A stretch of 50,319 bases of DNA, taken from NCBI GenBank assembly GCA_003149635.1, contig QCWI01000017.1, positions 1-50,319 on the forward strand. Direction: 5' to 3'. The notes under the pieces are model-generated. The model did not search any database and was not told the origin of the DNA. It saw nothing but the letters and a program-made list of their open reading frames with translations. The position numbers and the translations under genes are program-made. Source of the DNA: Fluviicola sp. XM-24bin1. Lineage in GTDB: Bacteria > Bacteroidota > Bacteroidia > Flavobacteriales_D > Crocinitomicaceae. Of the stretch, positions 41,946 through 50,319 are shown piece after piece; position 1 is the first letter of the stretch, and each line of letters opens with the position of its first letter.

Positions 41946-43517
41946 TTACTTCTTTTTCTTTGTTTCCTCTTTCAATTTATTTATTTCCTCTAACAACTCT
42001 CTTGCATCACCATCACTTGGCAACTGTTCCGCCAATGCTCCTTTAAAGGCTTTCGCCAATAGCGCCTGCGGTAGATTATCTATTTGTGTTTTGAGTTGCT
42101 CGTATATGGATTCAATGGCATCTGCTTTGGAAAATAAGCCTTCTATGCGGCGCACTATTTCGGCTTGTTCTTCGATTGGAGCCAAAGGGAACAAGAACTT
42201 CTCAATTGAAGAAATACCAATGTTTGCTTGAGTGGTTTGTACTACGTATTTCTGAATTTCCTTCTTGGTTAATTGAGATAAGGAGACGTAATAAACGAAT
42301 TTGGGGTCAATTTCATTTTTGATGTTCTTAACAATCGCGCACGAATATGAAACCAAAAACTCTTTGTCAAAACTCACATATATATTTCTTCCTATTGTTC
42401 CATACCTAGGAAAGATTATGTCATCTTTTTCTGGCTTGATCTTACGTGACAGAGCGATATAGTCCTCTCTTGAAATAGTCTTTGCATTTTCAAAATCTAT
42501 ATCCTCGCTGCTCTTTAAATTTCCTGTCGACAAATATGGAATTCCACCTTCGAAATCTTTCGGCATTTTATGATCAATGTCACCGATTTTGTAAGTCACA
42601 TCGTTGAACCTGGTCCAACCCCACTCTATGGGTAAATCTCCGTAGTCGTCATATTCCCACTTCTCAACTTCAGGCAACTCCTTCAATTTTACCGGGCGAA
42701 CAGGGCGCTTTCCAATTTCACCATTTTCCTTCCATGCGGCAATATCAGACTTCCAATTAACTAGGGAATCGTCATAATATGACTGCCTAATTTGATTAAT
42801 CCTTTGGTTATAAGCTTTAAAACTTTCAAACTCCTTCCCTTTTCTCCACTCCTCCGTCAACTTCCCTGTTACCGCCTGCGTGAGCACACTCTGTCTAAAC
42901 TGCTTCAACAATTCAGGCACTTTATCCAAACGGGATTTAACTTCCTCCAAATGCGCAAACAAGCTGTCTAGTTTGGCAACAATGCGTTGTTGTTCTGGGA
43001 GGGGTGGGAGTGGAATGGTTATCGTTTCGAATTCTTTGTATTTAAGATTTCTCAAGTTGTTACTCCCTCCTTGATATTTTACAACCTCTCCTGATAGATA
43101 AAATGAAGTAAGATACTTCTCAATAAATCGACTGTTCAATGGTTCGTAAAACCTTATCAATCGAAGAAAATTGGTACAAACTTTTTCATAATCAGAGTTT
43201 ACTGCTATAGCTTCTTCATCAATATATATCGTCCTACCAACAGGTTGATCTGGACCACCTCCGGAAATCTCTATTAAAATATCTCCCGTCTTTAAAGCTC
43301 TCTTTTTGAGGCTTGTGGGTTTAATTTTACGTATTGTAGAAGTTGAGCCCTTTTCCTTATCCCAATTCTTTATTTCACTGCCTCGAATACACGCAACTAA
43401 TTCTGTTTCATTCTCATACTCCCCATCAGGATCCTTACCCCAATCACCACCTATAACAAAAGATGTTAATTCTTTGAATTCGCACTCCACCCAAGCAACT
43501 GGCAACTTCTTCTCCAT
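41946..43517 (-). CDS. hsdS: Type I restriction specificity subunit (long form)
   Basis: A 523-residue HsdS. It chooses the DNA sequence methylated and cut by the type I enzyme. Two target-recognition domains are visible (about residues 1-185 and 290-465). Each is followed by a conserved helix: LPPLPEQQRIVAKLDSLFA after the first, and IEEQAEIVRRIEGLFSKADA after the second. An insertion between them (LTEEWRKGKEFESFKAYNQRI...) makes it longer than the usual ~400 residues. The C-terminus (LPQALLAKAFKGALAEQL) resembles that of the other hsdS. It abuts the first hsdS directly upstream, and the two share nearly identical DNA over 42944-43010. Confidence 0.88.
   Translation of the reverse strand: MEKKLPVAWVECEFKELTSFVIGGDWGKDPDGEYENETELVACIRGSEIKNWDKEKGSTSTIRKIKPTSLKKRALKTGDILIEISGGGPDQPVGRTIYIDEEAIAVNSDYEKVCTNFLRLIRFYEPLNSRFIEKYLTSFYLSGEVVKYQGGSNNLRNLKYKEFETITIPLPPLPEQQRIVAKLDSLFAHLEEVKSRLDKVPELLKQFRQSVLTQAVTGKLTEEWRKGKEFESFKAYNQRINQIRQSYYDDSLVNWKSDIAAWKENGEIGKRPVRPVKLKELPEVEKWEYDDYGDLPIEWGWTRFNDVTYKIGDIDHKMPKDFEGGIPYLSTGNLKSSEDIDFENAKTISREDYIALSRKIKPEKDDIIFPRYGTIGRNIYVSFDKEFLVSYSCAIVKNIKNEIDPKFVYYVSLSQLTKKEIQKYVVQTTQANIGISSIEKFLFPLAPIEEQAEIVRRIEGLFSKADAIESIYEQLKTQIDNLPQALLAKAFKGALAEQLPSDGDARELLEEINKLKEETKKKK
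42944..43010 (-). repeat. hsdS shared segment, copy in long hsdS
   Basis: About 90% identical to 44237-44303, in the same orientation, 1293 bases apart. It encodes LPEQQRIVAKLDSLFAHLE. A run of 20 bases (TCTAGTTTGGCAACAATGCG) is identical in both copies. Direct repeats like this allow exchange of target-recognition domains between the genes. Confidence 0.75.
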
Positions 43518-44771
43518 CTACTTCTTCTTTAGGGTTTCGTTTTTCAATTGCTTGATCTCTTTCAGTAGCTCTTCCGCGCTGCCATCCGTCGGCAGCTGCT
43601 CTACCAATTCTCCTTTAAAGGCTTTGGTTAAGATTGCCTGACGCAATTGTTGCAAATCATGCGTAGTGAGTTTATTCAATTTCTTAACGCTCTCACTAAA
43701 CGTCGTTAGAAACTTTTCAGCGTTCAGTTGTACTTTTTCAGGAGCAACCGGCATTCTTACTTCTGATAAGCTTTTGAAATATAACCGAGCTCGCACACTA
43801 CCTTTTGTATTCGCTCCTATTTCCAAGATCCCTTGCTCTGATTTTAAGAATCGTAATAATAATTGTGGAGACAAATGTTCTTTTACTCTGAATACCACAT
43901 AATCTGGGCTTGTTAAAGCAATTTCATCGCCTTTGTAGATAGCTATTGAACCAATATTGACCCTCATCGTGTTATAAATAAAATCACCAGGCTGCACGAT
44001 TTTATACTTTTCAAATGTTTTCTTCTGACCAATCTTGAGATCAATGATTCCCTCTTTCACGGAAACACCAATTAATCGCTTCCCTTTCCACTCATTACCA
44101 ATTCGTTCAGTACCTTCTTCTAGATATTGTCCAATTTTTTTTCGAGCGTAAAAATTGCCACTTTCAGAATTTACAAGACAACTCAATAAATAATCATTCC
44201 TACACTCTGCTAGCGAAATAATCCGATGCTCAATATCCTCCAAATGCGCAAATAGACTATCTAGTTTGGCAACAATGCGCTGTTGTTCTGGGAGTGGTGG
44301 AATGGCTAAACTTATCTTTTTAAGATTCCCAATAGGTAGTTGCTTCAAAGCAGTACCTGTTGTTAGACCTCTAATCTGGTTTTCTATATCAATAGATTGC
44401 AATTGATAGTACAGCATTTTTGACTGCACTTCATCATATCCTCTTAGCCATGCAAGTTGAGAATTAAGGTTTGCAGGTGTAAAACCGTTGGGTACAATGG
44501 CGAGCTTTCCAATCATTCCTCGATTTGCAAATAGAATATCACCATCTTCTAAATGACCTTTTTTAAGTTGTTCGTGTTTTTCAGGCAAGATATACTGAAG
44601 CTGATTCTTTACAACAGTTCCATTTTGAAAATCCACTCCACGAATAAACGGAATACCACTCTCATGTATCTCATCTTTACGGGGATACTTACCGGAATGA
44701 TTTCCATCACCAATTTGACAGATGTTGTCAATTGTCGTCTCAACCCAGTTATGTGGCATTGTTTTACTCAT
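43518..44771 (-). CDS. hsdS: Type I restriction specificity subunit (standard form)
   Basis: A 417-residue HsdS. The first target-recognition domain is in residues 1-150 (VETTIDNICQIGDGNHSGKYP), followed by IPPLPEQQRIVAKLDSLFAHLEDI. The second is in residues ~200-350, and the C-terminal helix (LQQLRQAILTKAFKGELVEQL) matches that of its partner. Start and stop abut hsdM and the second hsdS. Two tandem hsdS genes with one hsdM and one hsdR are unusual. They would give the enzyme two specificities or permit switching. Confidence 0.9.
   Translation of the reverse strand: MSKTMPHNWVETTIDNICQIGDGNHSGKYPRKDEIHESGIPFIRGVDFQNGTVVKNQLQYILPEKHEQLKKGHLEDGDILFANRGMIGKLAIVPNGFTPANLNSQLAWLRGYDEVQSKMLYYQLQSIDIENQIRGLTTGTALKQLPIGNLKKISLAIPPLPEQQRIVAKLDSLFAHLEDIEHRIISLAECRNDYLLSCLVNSESGNFYARKKIGQYLEEGTERIGNEWKGKRLIGVSVKEGIIDLKIGQKKTFEKYKIVQPGDFIYNTMRVNIGSIAIYKGDEIALTSPDYVVFRVKEHLSPQLLLRFLKSEQGILEIGANTKGSVRARLYFKSLSEVRMPVAPEKVQLNAEKFLTTFSESVKKLNKLTTHDLQQLRQAILTKAFKGELVEQLPTDGSAEELLKEIKQLKNETLKKK
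44237..44303 (-). repeat. hsdS shared segment, copy in standard hsdS
   Basis: The second copy of the repeat at 42944-43010. It encodes the same conserved PPLPEQQRIVAKLDSLFAHLE region. Confidence 0.75.
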
Positions 44772-46175
44772 CTACCCCAACTCGCCTATTATCGCATTCA
44801 ACTCTTTTTGAATTGCTTCCAATTCTTTCAATGCATCTTTCGCAATATCAATAGGTTCTCCTAAATCTTCTGCTTTGGAAATGCTTTCATCGGCAATGAG
44901 TCCTAAATCCAGTGAATCATTTTTTTTGGCAATTTCTTCACGCGAAATGCACGACCAACGCTCATCTTTCACTTTCGTTCGATCTTCCGCATTGTAAGCC
45001 TTTTCAAAATCTACAAAGTGTTTCTCTGTAAATGGATTTCGCTTTCCAAATGAAGGCATGTTCGTACGTAAATCGTAGAACCATACTTCTTCAGTATTTC
45101 CTTTGTCGGTCTTTCCTCGTTCAAAGAACAGTACATTCGTTTTCACCCCTTGTGCATAGAAGATTCCTGTTGGTAAGCGTAATATCGTGTGCAGATCACA
45201 CTTCTCCATTAAATCTTGTCGGATGCGTTGTCCATCGCCGTCTTCAAATAATACGTTATCCGGTAAAACTACAGCTGCTCTTGCTCCTCCTCGTTGGTGT
45301 AAGCTTCTGTAGATTGCCTGCAAGAAGTTTAATTGCTTGTTACTTGTTGGGTAAACTAAATCTGTTCGTGTTGGTCGCTCTCCTCCTTTTTTCGTTCCAA
45401 AAGGTGGATTGGCCAATACCAAGTCGTAGTTCTTGAACTGCTCCCCCATACTGCTAAGTGAATCACCATTTACGATGTTTCCGCTCAATCCATGCAAGAA
45501 GGCATTCATTAAGGCTAATCGATGTGTATCGTCTACCAACTCACAGCCACTGAACTGCTCGTGCACTAAGAAATTGGCATCCTGTTCAGATAGCTCATAG
45601 ATATCGTTGTTCTTTTCAATGTAATGATAGGCCGCAATCATAAAGCCATAGGTACCACAGGCAGGGTCATTTAAACGCTCCCCTACTTTCGGGTCGAGCA
45701 AACGCACCATTACGTTAATCAATGGTCGAGGGGTGAAGTACTGTCCCGCACCGCTCTTCTTCTCCGAAGCGTTTTTCTCCAACAGCCCTTCGTACATTTC
45801 ACCCAACCCTTCTTCTCGGGCAGAATACCAATCCAACTCATCAATATGCTTAATGATCTTGCGCAAGTTTGCTGGTTCTTTAATGCTCGTTTGTGCATTG
45901 GTATAAATCTCTTTTACCTTTCCATGTCCCTTCTTTCCTAAGTCCAATAATAACTGGCGGTAGGCATTGGATAGTTCAATTCCTTCGAGGTCCTTAATAT
46001 CGGACCATCGGTATCCATCCGGAATATTCTTCTCCTCTCCTGTTTCCTCTGCCATTTTGAGGAAAAGGATATAGGTAAGCTCATTGAGGTATTGGTGATA
46101 GGTAATCCCGTCATCACGCAATACATTACAGAGGTTCCAGAGTTTGTTTACAATTTCTTGTGTTCCTAAGGCCAT
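44772..46175 (-). CDS. hsdM: Type I DNA adenine methyltransferase subunit
   Basis: A 467-residue N6-adenine methyltransferase. The helical N-terminal HsdM domain (residues 1-130) precedes the catalytic domain: motif GAGQYFTPRPLI (142-153), AdoMet-binding motif I DPACGTYGF (170-178) and motif IV NPPFG (256-260). The motif I position usually Gly (GTGGF) is Tyr here, a small deviation. It is abutted by the DUF262 gene upstream and hsdS downstream, so translation is coupled along the operon. It methylates host DNA to protect it from HsdR. Confidence 0.94.
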   Translation of the reverse strand: MALGTQEIVNKLWNLCNVLRDDGITYHQYLNELTYILFLKMAEETGEEKNIPDGYRWSDIKDLEGIELSNAYRQLLLDLGKKGHGKVKEIYTNAQTSIKEPANLRKIIKHIDELDWYSAREEGLGEMYEGLLEKNASEKKSGAGQYFTPRPLINVMVRLLDPKVGERLNDPACGTYGFMIAAYHYIEKNNDIYELSEQDANFLVHEQFSGCELVDDTHRLALMNAFLHGLSGNIVNGDSLSSMGEQFKNYDLVLANPPFGTKKGGERPTRTDLVYPTSNKQLNFLQAIYRSLHQRGGARAAVVLPDNVLFEDGDGQRIRQDLMEKCDLHTILRLPTGIFYAQGVKTNVLFFERGKTDKGNTEEVWFYDLRTNMPSFGKRNPFTEKHFVDFEKAYNAEDRTKVKDERWSCISREEIAKKNDSLDLGLIADESISKAEDLGEPIDIAKDALKELEAIQKELNAIIGELG

Positions 46176-48278
46176 TTAGTTTGCTTTAATTTTTAATACT
46201 TCAATCATTTTTTCTTGGTGGTCTTTCACCGTTTCTTCATCCCAGTTGGCGTAACACATCATGAGTAATTGTTTCAAGCTATCAATCTTGCGTCCTTCAG
46301 CTAAACTCACTTCACGATAATGTTCTCTCTTTCGCTTAAAAGGATAATTACTCACTTCAGAATTCTTACTTGCACTGATCAAACAAAGATTCCCGAAATC
46401 ATTCAAATTCTCAATCGGCTTCTTATCGTACATCGGATGTTGAGGAGAGTAGTGCTCAACGGAGGATCTAAAGTTGAATTCAAAGTTTGCGATTTTAGGA
46501 TCTCCAAACTCATCATCTAAATCATCAATTTCAGTACGATACTTATCAAAGTCTAACCACAATCGATAGTCAAGGCGATTAAAGATGAAGTTTTGAACCT
46601 TTGTTCCTATATCCAGGTTGTGCAACACGTCTTCCTTCTCCATTTGAGTATTCACCAAATAGTTGCCATCCTCTCGAATTAGGTTCTCGAATACGATCTG
46701 ATAGTAATCTTGTTCTCGATCAACAAATCGATCGTAGAAGAAGGCATCCGACATACGTTCCAAGTAGTTTAGGTACTTCTCTGCTACAATTTCGTTTGTC
46801 GATTCCGCTGTTCTGTAGAGATAGTTCAATGCCCCCGTTAACCAATGCTTATAAATCGTCTGAGGGAATGAAACATGAAACATGGATAAAATCATCGTCA
46901 ATTGATCATTTACGCCTTTCACTGCTTCTTCATCACCAAAAGTGCTGCGGTAATACGCCTCGTTCTTTCCATCGCGCTTTTGTAAACGAATTACACCCCA
47001 GTTATCACGACCAGCCCGATACACCCGTTTTACGATGTATTGATCAAACAAGTACTTGCATCGGAGTAATGTTGAAGCAAAATCCTTTGCTCGCTGTGCT
47101 TTTTGTTCGTCTGATTCTTGAAGGTTAAAAATCCAGCGATCAAATTCCTGAATCAGTTTTTTATCATCCAGCTGAACATTGATTCGGATATCTGAATCTC
47201 CAACAGTAAAGATTCTCAAGACATGCAGTAAGAAATTTGAGAAGGAAACAACGGGAGTAAAATACATCAAGTTTTCATCATGCTCTTCTACCTCGTCCGG
47301 GCGATTAACCTTGGGTCTGCCGATAATCTCAAGAATTGAGTTCTTTTTTGTCTCACCTTCCTTCTTATTCACATCTTGCCCAGAGTCAGAGTTACTCCCT
47401 CCAAGAAATGCAGATGCATCTTCAAATGTTTTTGGATAATCGCTCCAGTTGGGACCGAATATCCCAACTCGTGCGCTCATATTTGAGATTCTGTATTGCA
47501 CGTAACGATCCATTTGACTGCACGCATCCCATATTTGGCTAAAGGTACTTCTAGCCTTCTTTGAGTCTTCTGTTAACTGGTTCGTTTGATCATCAATAAA
47601 TGACAATGCATTGAGAAACTTGGCCTTTAAGATTTCATGCTTTTCCAATTGTTCTCCACGATTATTCATCACCTCGAAGTAGTGATTCAAATCAGTTTGT
47701 TCGGGAACCTCAATTCTTAGAATTCGAACAAAGTTAAATAGGTAGTTCACGAAGGTTACTAGCTCACCTTCCTTTAGTTTACCTAAGCTTCGTATCAGAA
47801 TTTCATACGCCTGAAGCATCTGACCATTCAGCTGTTCACGTCGAACCTCTGCCCCGTATTTATACAGTGTTTCGATCGTTCGTTCTGACGATTCTCTGCT
47901 TTTAAACGTTAGAATTGGTTCAGCATCCGCTTCTCCAGCAGCAGTTAATAGGTCAGGGTATTGATTCTTTAAAACACTAAGTAGAATGTTCAAGGTTGTC
48001 AAACGTTGCTGACCATCAATCGTTTCATAAATAACTCGCGTTCCCTCGCGCCGTTCAAACACCACAAGACTTCCCAAGTAATACACCTTGTGAGCAGCAA
48101 AAGGGTCCTTTCTTAATCGTTCATTGTCCTCAAGAGCAGCATCAAATATATCCTGCACCAACTGTTCAATCTGAGATTCACCCCACGCATAATTACGCTG
48201 ATACAGCGGAATGATGTACTTACTATCTCCACTGAACAAAGCAGAAATTGATAAGACCTCTATGTATTCCTTTGTCAT
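46176..48278 (-). CDS. DUF262 (GmrSD-like) protein, large form with C-terminal HNH-like domain
   Basis: A 700-residue protein. The DUF262 domain has IIPLYQRNYAW (about residues 22-32) and DGQQRLTT (88-95), the ParB/sulfiredoxin-like nucleotide-binding motif of type IV GmrS-type enzymes. The C-terminal part has SVEHYSPQHP and FGNLCLISASKNSEVSNYPF, resembling the DUF1524 HNH nuclease of GmrD. A single protein could thus cover both GmrS and GmrD roles. Its ATG overlaps the previous DUF262 gene by 4 bases. It sits between hsdR and hsdM and could add modified-DNA cleavage to the type I system. Confidence 0.78.
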   Translation of the reverse strand: MTKEYIEVLSISALFSGDSKYIIPLYQRNYAWGESQIEQLVQDIFDAALEDNERLRKDPFAAHKVYYLGSLVVFERREGTRVIYETIDGQQRLTTLNILLSVLKNQYPDLLTAAGEADAEPILTFKSRESSERTIETLYKYGAEVRREQLNGQMLQAYEILIRSLGKLKEGELVTFVNYLFNFVRILRIEVPEQTDLNHYFEVMNNRGEQLEKHEILKAKFLNALSFIDDQTNQLTEDSKKARSTFSQIWDACSQMDRYVQYRISNMSARVGIFGPNWSDYPKTFEDASAFLGGSNSDSGQDVNKKEGETKKNSILEIIGRPKVNRPDEVEEHDENLMYFTPVVSFSNFLLHVLRIFTVGDSDIRINVQLDDKKLIQEFDRWIFNLQESDEQKAQRAKDFASTLLRCKYLFDQYIVKRVYRAGRDNWGVIRLQKRDGKNEAYYRSTFGDEEAVKGVNDQLTMILSMFHVSFPQTIYKHWLTGALNYLYRTAESTNEIVAEKYLNYLERMSDAFFYDRFVDREQDYYQIVFENLIREDGNYLVNTQMEKEDVLHNLDIGTKVQNFIFNRLDYRLWLDFDKYRTEIDDLDDEFGDPKIANFEFNFRSSVEHYSPQHPMYDKKPIENLNDFGNLCLISASKNSEVSNYPFKRKREHYREVSLAEGRKIDSLKQLLMMCYANWDEETVKDHQEKMIEVLKIKAN

Positions 48279-49693
48279 TTTCCTGTCCAGTAGTTTAGTT
48301 TCTTAAATAGCGTAACAATTTCGTCCAAATTCTTGAGTCGCGCTGTTCCTGCACCCTCCAATGGTGTATGTAATACCTCCTTCACATCTTTTGCTTCTCT
48401 GATCACTCGAAAGATGCTTTGCGATTCCATTCCAATACCGAGATTATCAATGGAAGCTAATTGAACCGCTGATTTAACGAGGCGTTCTCTATATGCCCAG
48501 ATGAAGAATTTCTCAATTGCTTTATCAATCATCTCCAATCCAAATTTGTCTTGGTAGTACATCAAGCAACAGTCGAAGACATTGCGAACATAGCGATCCC
48601 CGGTTCGATTTCTTCCAGGATATTTAGCTAAGGTTTCTAGAATAGCATAAGCGTGAGACTTTCCTCCTTTCACATAGCGAACAATCTCATTCTTCTCAAA
48701 CTTCTCTCCAAGATCATGTGTGTCTTTGATACCATCTATTATCTCTGAATAGTAGCCGACAAACTCAAAGAATCGTCTCCCATTAATAACGATCTGGTCC
48801 AACTGAAATGGGTAGTTCATTTTCTGCCCATCAATCTTTCGCTCCATATCGTTATTATATTTCTCCGTGAAGAAATGGTTGATACGATAGGGTTGAATAA
48901 AGTTGTAGTTCTCTCTCGAAGTGAGGGAAATACCTTTGAACAGGTCAACTTCTCCTTTAGTGAAGAACTTTGCTCTTCTGCCTTTACTCCAATTCCTCAC
49001 TCTAAATAAATAGTCGTTAAACAAGTGAGCTAATTCAACCTGATTCATCCGCTCCCAAGAATCGACCGAGTTCAATGTGTTCTCTTCAGACTCATCCGTC
49101 ATTTCCCTCAAATGGAATGCCTTTAGTAAATCGTGCGGATCAAGATCCTTTCCGCGAGAATTTTGAGAGTCGAAGAATTGAAAGGCCTCCGAGACATCTT
49201 TAATTTCTACCCAAACTACCTTGCAATTATCGAAGAAGAACTCTATGATTTCATCTGAAAATGAGCGAACAATATCTTTTATCCGTTGGTAATTCTTCCA
49301 AAGATTATACTGAGAGTCTGGATGCTCAGTAATTGAAACCAATAGATTGGACGAGATGTGTTTGTAACGATCATACACTTTACTGTCTTCGAACGACCTT
49401 TCTTTCAGTGCCTGCAGAATCAGTGATATCGTTGTCAAACGCTGCTGGCCATCTACAATATGTAACACATCAGCTTCATTCTGTCCCTTATTCTTGTGCA
49501 GAACAACAGTTCCCAAACGATACTCAGACACATCACTGTTCAGCACAATATCGTCTAACAACTGCTGAACATTGTACTCCGTCCACTTATAAGGCCGCTG
49601 GTAGTCCGGAATCTCCAAATTTGGGTTCTCCTGAAAGACTTGAGCGATGCTGTAAATTTTTGGTTTATCAATATGACTCATTGGTCTAGGCAT
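48275..49693 (-). CDS. DUF262 protein, smaller form
   Basis: A 472-residue protein with the same DUF262 motifs: EIPDYQRPYKW (about residues 27-37) and VDGQQRLTT (80-88). The remainder has no clear DUF1524 H/N motif. It may act as a partner of the larger DUF262 protein. ATG 49693 overlaps the hsdR stop by 8 bases; an alternative in-frame ATG at 49681 lies 5 bases after that stop. Its stop overlaps the next DUF262 gene (ATGA). Function in this operon is inferred. Confidence 0.75.
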   Translation of the reverse strand: MPRPMSHIDKPKIYSIAQVFQENPNLEIPDYQRPYKWTEYNVQQLLDDIVLNSDVSEYRLGTVVLHKNKGQNEADVLHIVDGQQRLTTISLILQALKERSFEDSKVYDRYKHISSNLLVSITEHPDSQYNLWKNYQRIKDIVRSFSDEIIEFFFDNCKVVWVEIKDVSEAFQFFDSQNSRGKDLDPHDLLKAFHLREMTDESEENTLNSVDSWERMNQVELAHLFNDYLFRVRNWSKGRRAKFFTKGEVDLFKGISLTSRENYNFIQPYRINHFFTEKYNNDMERKIDGQKMNYPFQLDQIVINGRRFFEFVGYYSEIIDGIKDTHDLGEKFEKNEIVRYVKGGKSHAYAILETLAKYPGRNRTGDRYVRNVFDCCLMYYQDKFGLEMIDKAIEKFFIWAYRERLVKSAVQLASIDNLGIGMESQSIFRVIREAKDVKEVLHTPLEGAGTARLKNLDEIVTLFKKLNYWTGK

Positions 49694-50319
49694 ACAAATA
49701 TTGGTTCAACTCCTCGATAATTTGCTTTGTTTCGCCTTTGAAGGCTTTATCTAGCATTCTTAAGCCTCCATCCATTGAGAATGGCGGTTTATTCAAATCT
49801 TCTAGCGTAATAATCGATTCTTTCAGCAATTGCTTTTCTATGTTATTGATCCACTTTAACTGAGCACTATTCCACTGATGCGATGATCGAAGACGTTCGA
49901 CAGCTCCTTTGATTCGGTCTTCATGACCCACTAAAGTATTTCCTAAAGCAGCTGTTCGTATGTGTGCAATGATGTCAGCGACAATTTCTTGGTTAGTGAC
50001 ATCCTTGTAGGCCGTGTTCAATTTCACTTTATTGAACCCTTCTTGGTCTAAGATGATGCGTAGTTCTTTAAGATCGCTCCGTGTTAAACTTGCTGGCTTA
50101 GTGCAGACAATCTTTAATGCCTCTACCCCATTCATGTTACTCTGAATGTATTCCGTGAATGAATCGATGTAATCCTTCGGCTTCAAGTTCTTTTCATAGG
50201 CATGGCTCACCTCTTGGAGCACATCTACATGATCACTGTACAAGGTTCCATAAACAACGCTTCTCCCTTTTTCACGGTCTAGGAATTCCCACAGTGTAGC
50301 ATTGTCCTCAAATTCTTCT
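49686..50319 (-). CDS. hsdR: Type I restriction endonuclease subunit R, C-terminal part (5' end outside window)
   Basis: The frame is open from the right window edge: the codons before the nominal start at 50243 read EEFEDNATLWEFLDREKGRSVVYGTL without a stop. The ~210 visible residues match the C-terminal domain of EcoEI-type HsdR (DVLQEVSHAYEKNLKPKDYIDSF...NKPPFSMDGG...AFKGETKQIIEELNQYLYA). The DEAD helicase and nuclease domains must lie beyond 50319. It is the first visible gene of the type I operon. Confidence 0.85.
   Translation of the reverse strand, partial: EEFEDNATLWEFLDREKGRSVVYGTLYSDHVDVLQEVSHAYEKNLKPKDYIDSFTEYIQSNMNGVEALKIVCTKPASLTRSDLKELRIILDQEGFNKVKLNTAYKDVTNQEIVADIIAHIRTAALGNTLVGHEDRIKGAVERLRSSHQWNSAQLKWINNIEKQLLKESIITLEDLNKPPFSMDGGLRMLDKAFKGETKQIIEELNQYLYA

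Noticed and set aside
1-50319. CRISPR array
   Set aside because: No regularly spaced identical repeats were seen.

Overview
The window looks like the chromosome of a Bacteroidota bacterium, most likely of the order Flavobacteriales (Crocinitomicaceae- or Cryomorphaceae-like). Several signs agree. There are type IX secretion C-terminal tails of type A (17.3-18.9 kb, 26.2 kb) and of type B, the gliding-motility-associated C-terminus (13.0 kb, 20.6 kb). The promoters have the phylum-specific TTG / TAnnTTTG form, with near-perfect copies ahead of three tRNA genes and several CDSs. There is also an Omp28-like lipoprotein, a DUF5916 remnant and a DUF6992-type protein. No species can be named from the sequence alone.

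Region 1 (1-28.0 kb) is ordinary chromosome, largely housekeeping. It holds the TamB C-terminus (cut by the window edge), a biotin carboxylase, sucC, a 612-residue Cys/Met-metabolism PLP enzyme, an Omp28-like lipoprotein with a beta-barrel protein, methionine aminopeptidase (map), and tRNA-Ser(GCT), tRNA-Pro(TGG), tRNA-Arg(TCT) and tRNA-Asp(GTC). It also has a three-gene operon that looks metal-related (11.1-12.9 kb), a giant SBBP/PKD adhesin-like T9SS protein, a PQQ-type sugar dehydrogenase, an Old Yellow Enzyme, a lipoprotein trypsin-like protease and an acyltransferase-3. This region carries many disrupted genes. Two membrane-protein genes each have one in-frame stop (3091 TAG and 27169 TAA). 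The sugar dehydrogenase has a one-base frameshift in a C run. A DUF5916 remnant is 5'-truncated exactly at a 21-bp copy of the tRNA-Arg 3' end and is also frameshifted. A phosphorylase-like C-terminus is orphaned at 24.8 kb. These are either real decay or single-base assembly errors.

Region 2 (28.0-32.5 kb), directly after tRNA-Asp, is visibly more AT-rich and holds eight plus-strand genes with few or no recognisable relatives. Four are larger unknown proteins, one of them with a C-terminal zinc ribbon. Then come an excisionase/MerR-type HTH protein preceded by three phased TTGGGG repeats, a degenerate zinc-finger protein and two tiny membrane proteins. It reads as a mobile or defence-associated accessory cassette; no integrase is visible in the window.

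Region 3 (32.4-50.3 kb) is a dense defence island. It starts with an McrBC-type restriction pair (mcrB with a large N-terminal extension, mcrC with a TTG start). A TPR protein and an OGG-like DNA glycosylase follow on the plus strand. Then comes a minus-strand operon of nine genes with abutting or overlapping ends: hsdR (C-terminus only), two DUF262 proteins, hsdM, two tandem hsdS genes, a RecF/ABC-type ATPase, an HNH nuclease and a PIN-domain nuclease. The last three are joined by 4-base GTGA and ATGA overlaps and form a Septu-like ATPase-HNH pair with an added PIN nuclease. This is the best candidate here for an undescribed system. The two hsdS genes share a near-identical central DNA segment that could allow swapping of their target-recognition domains.
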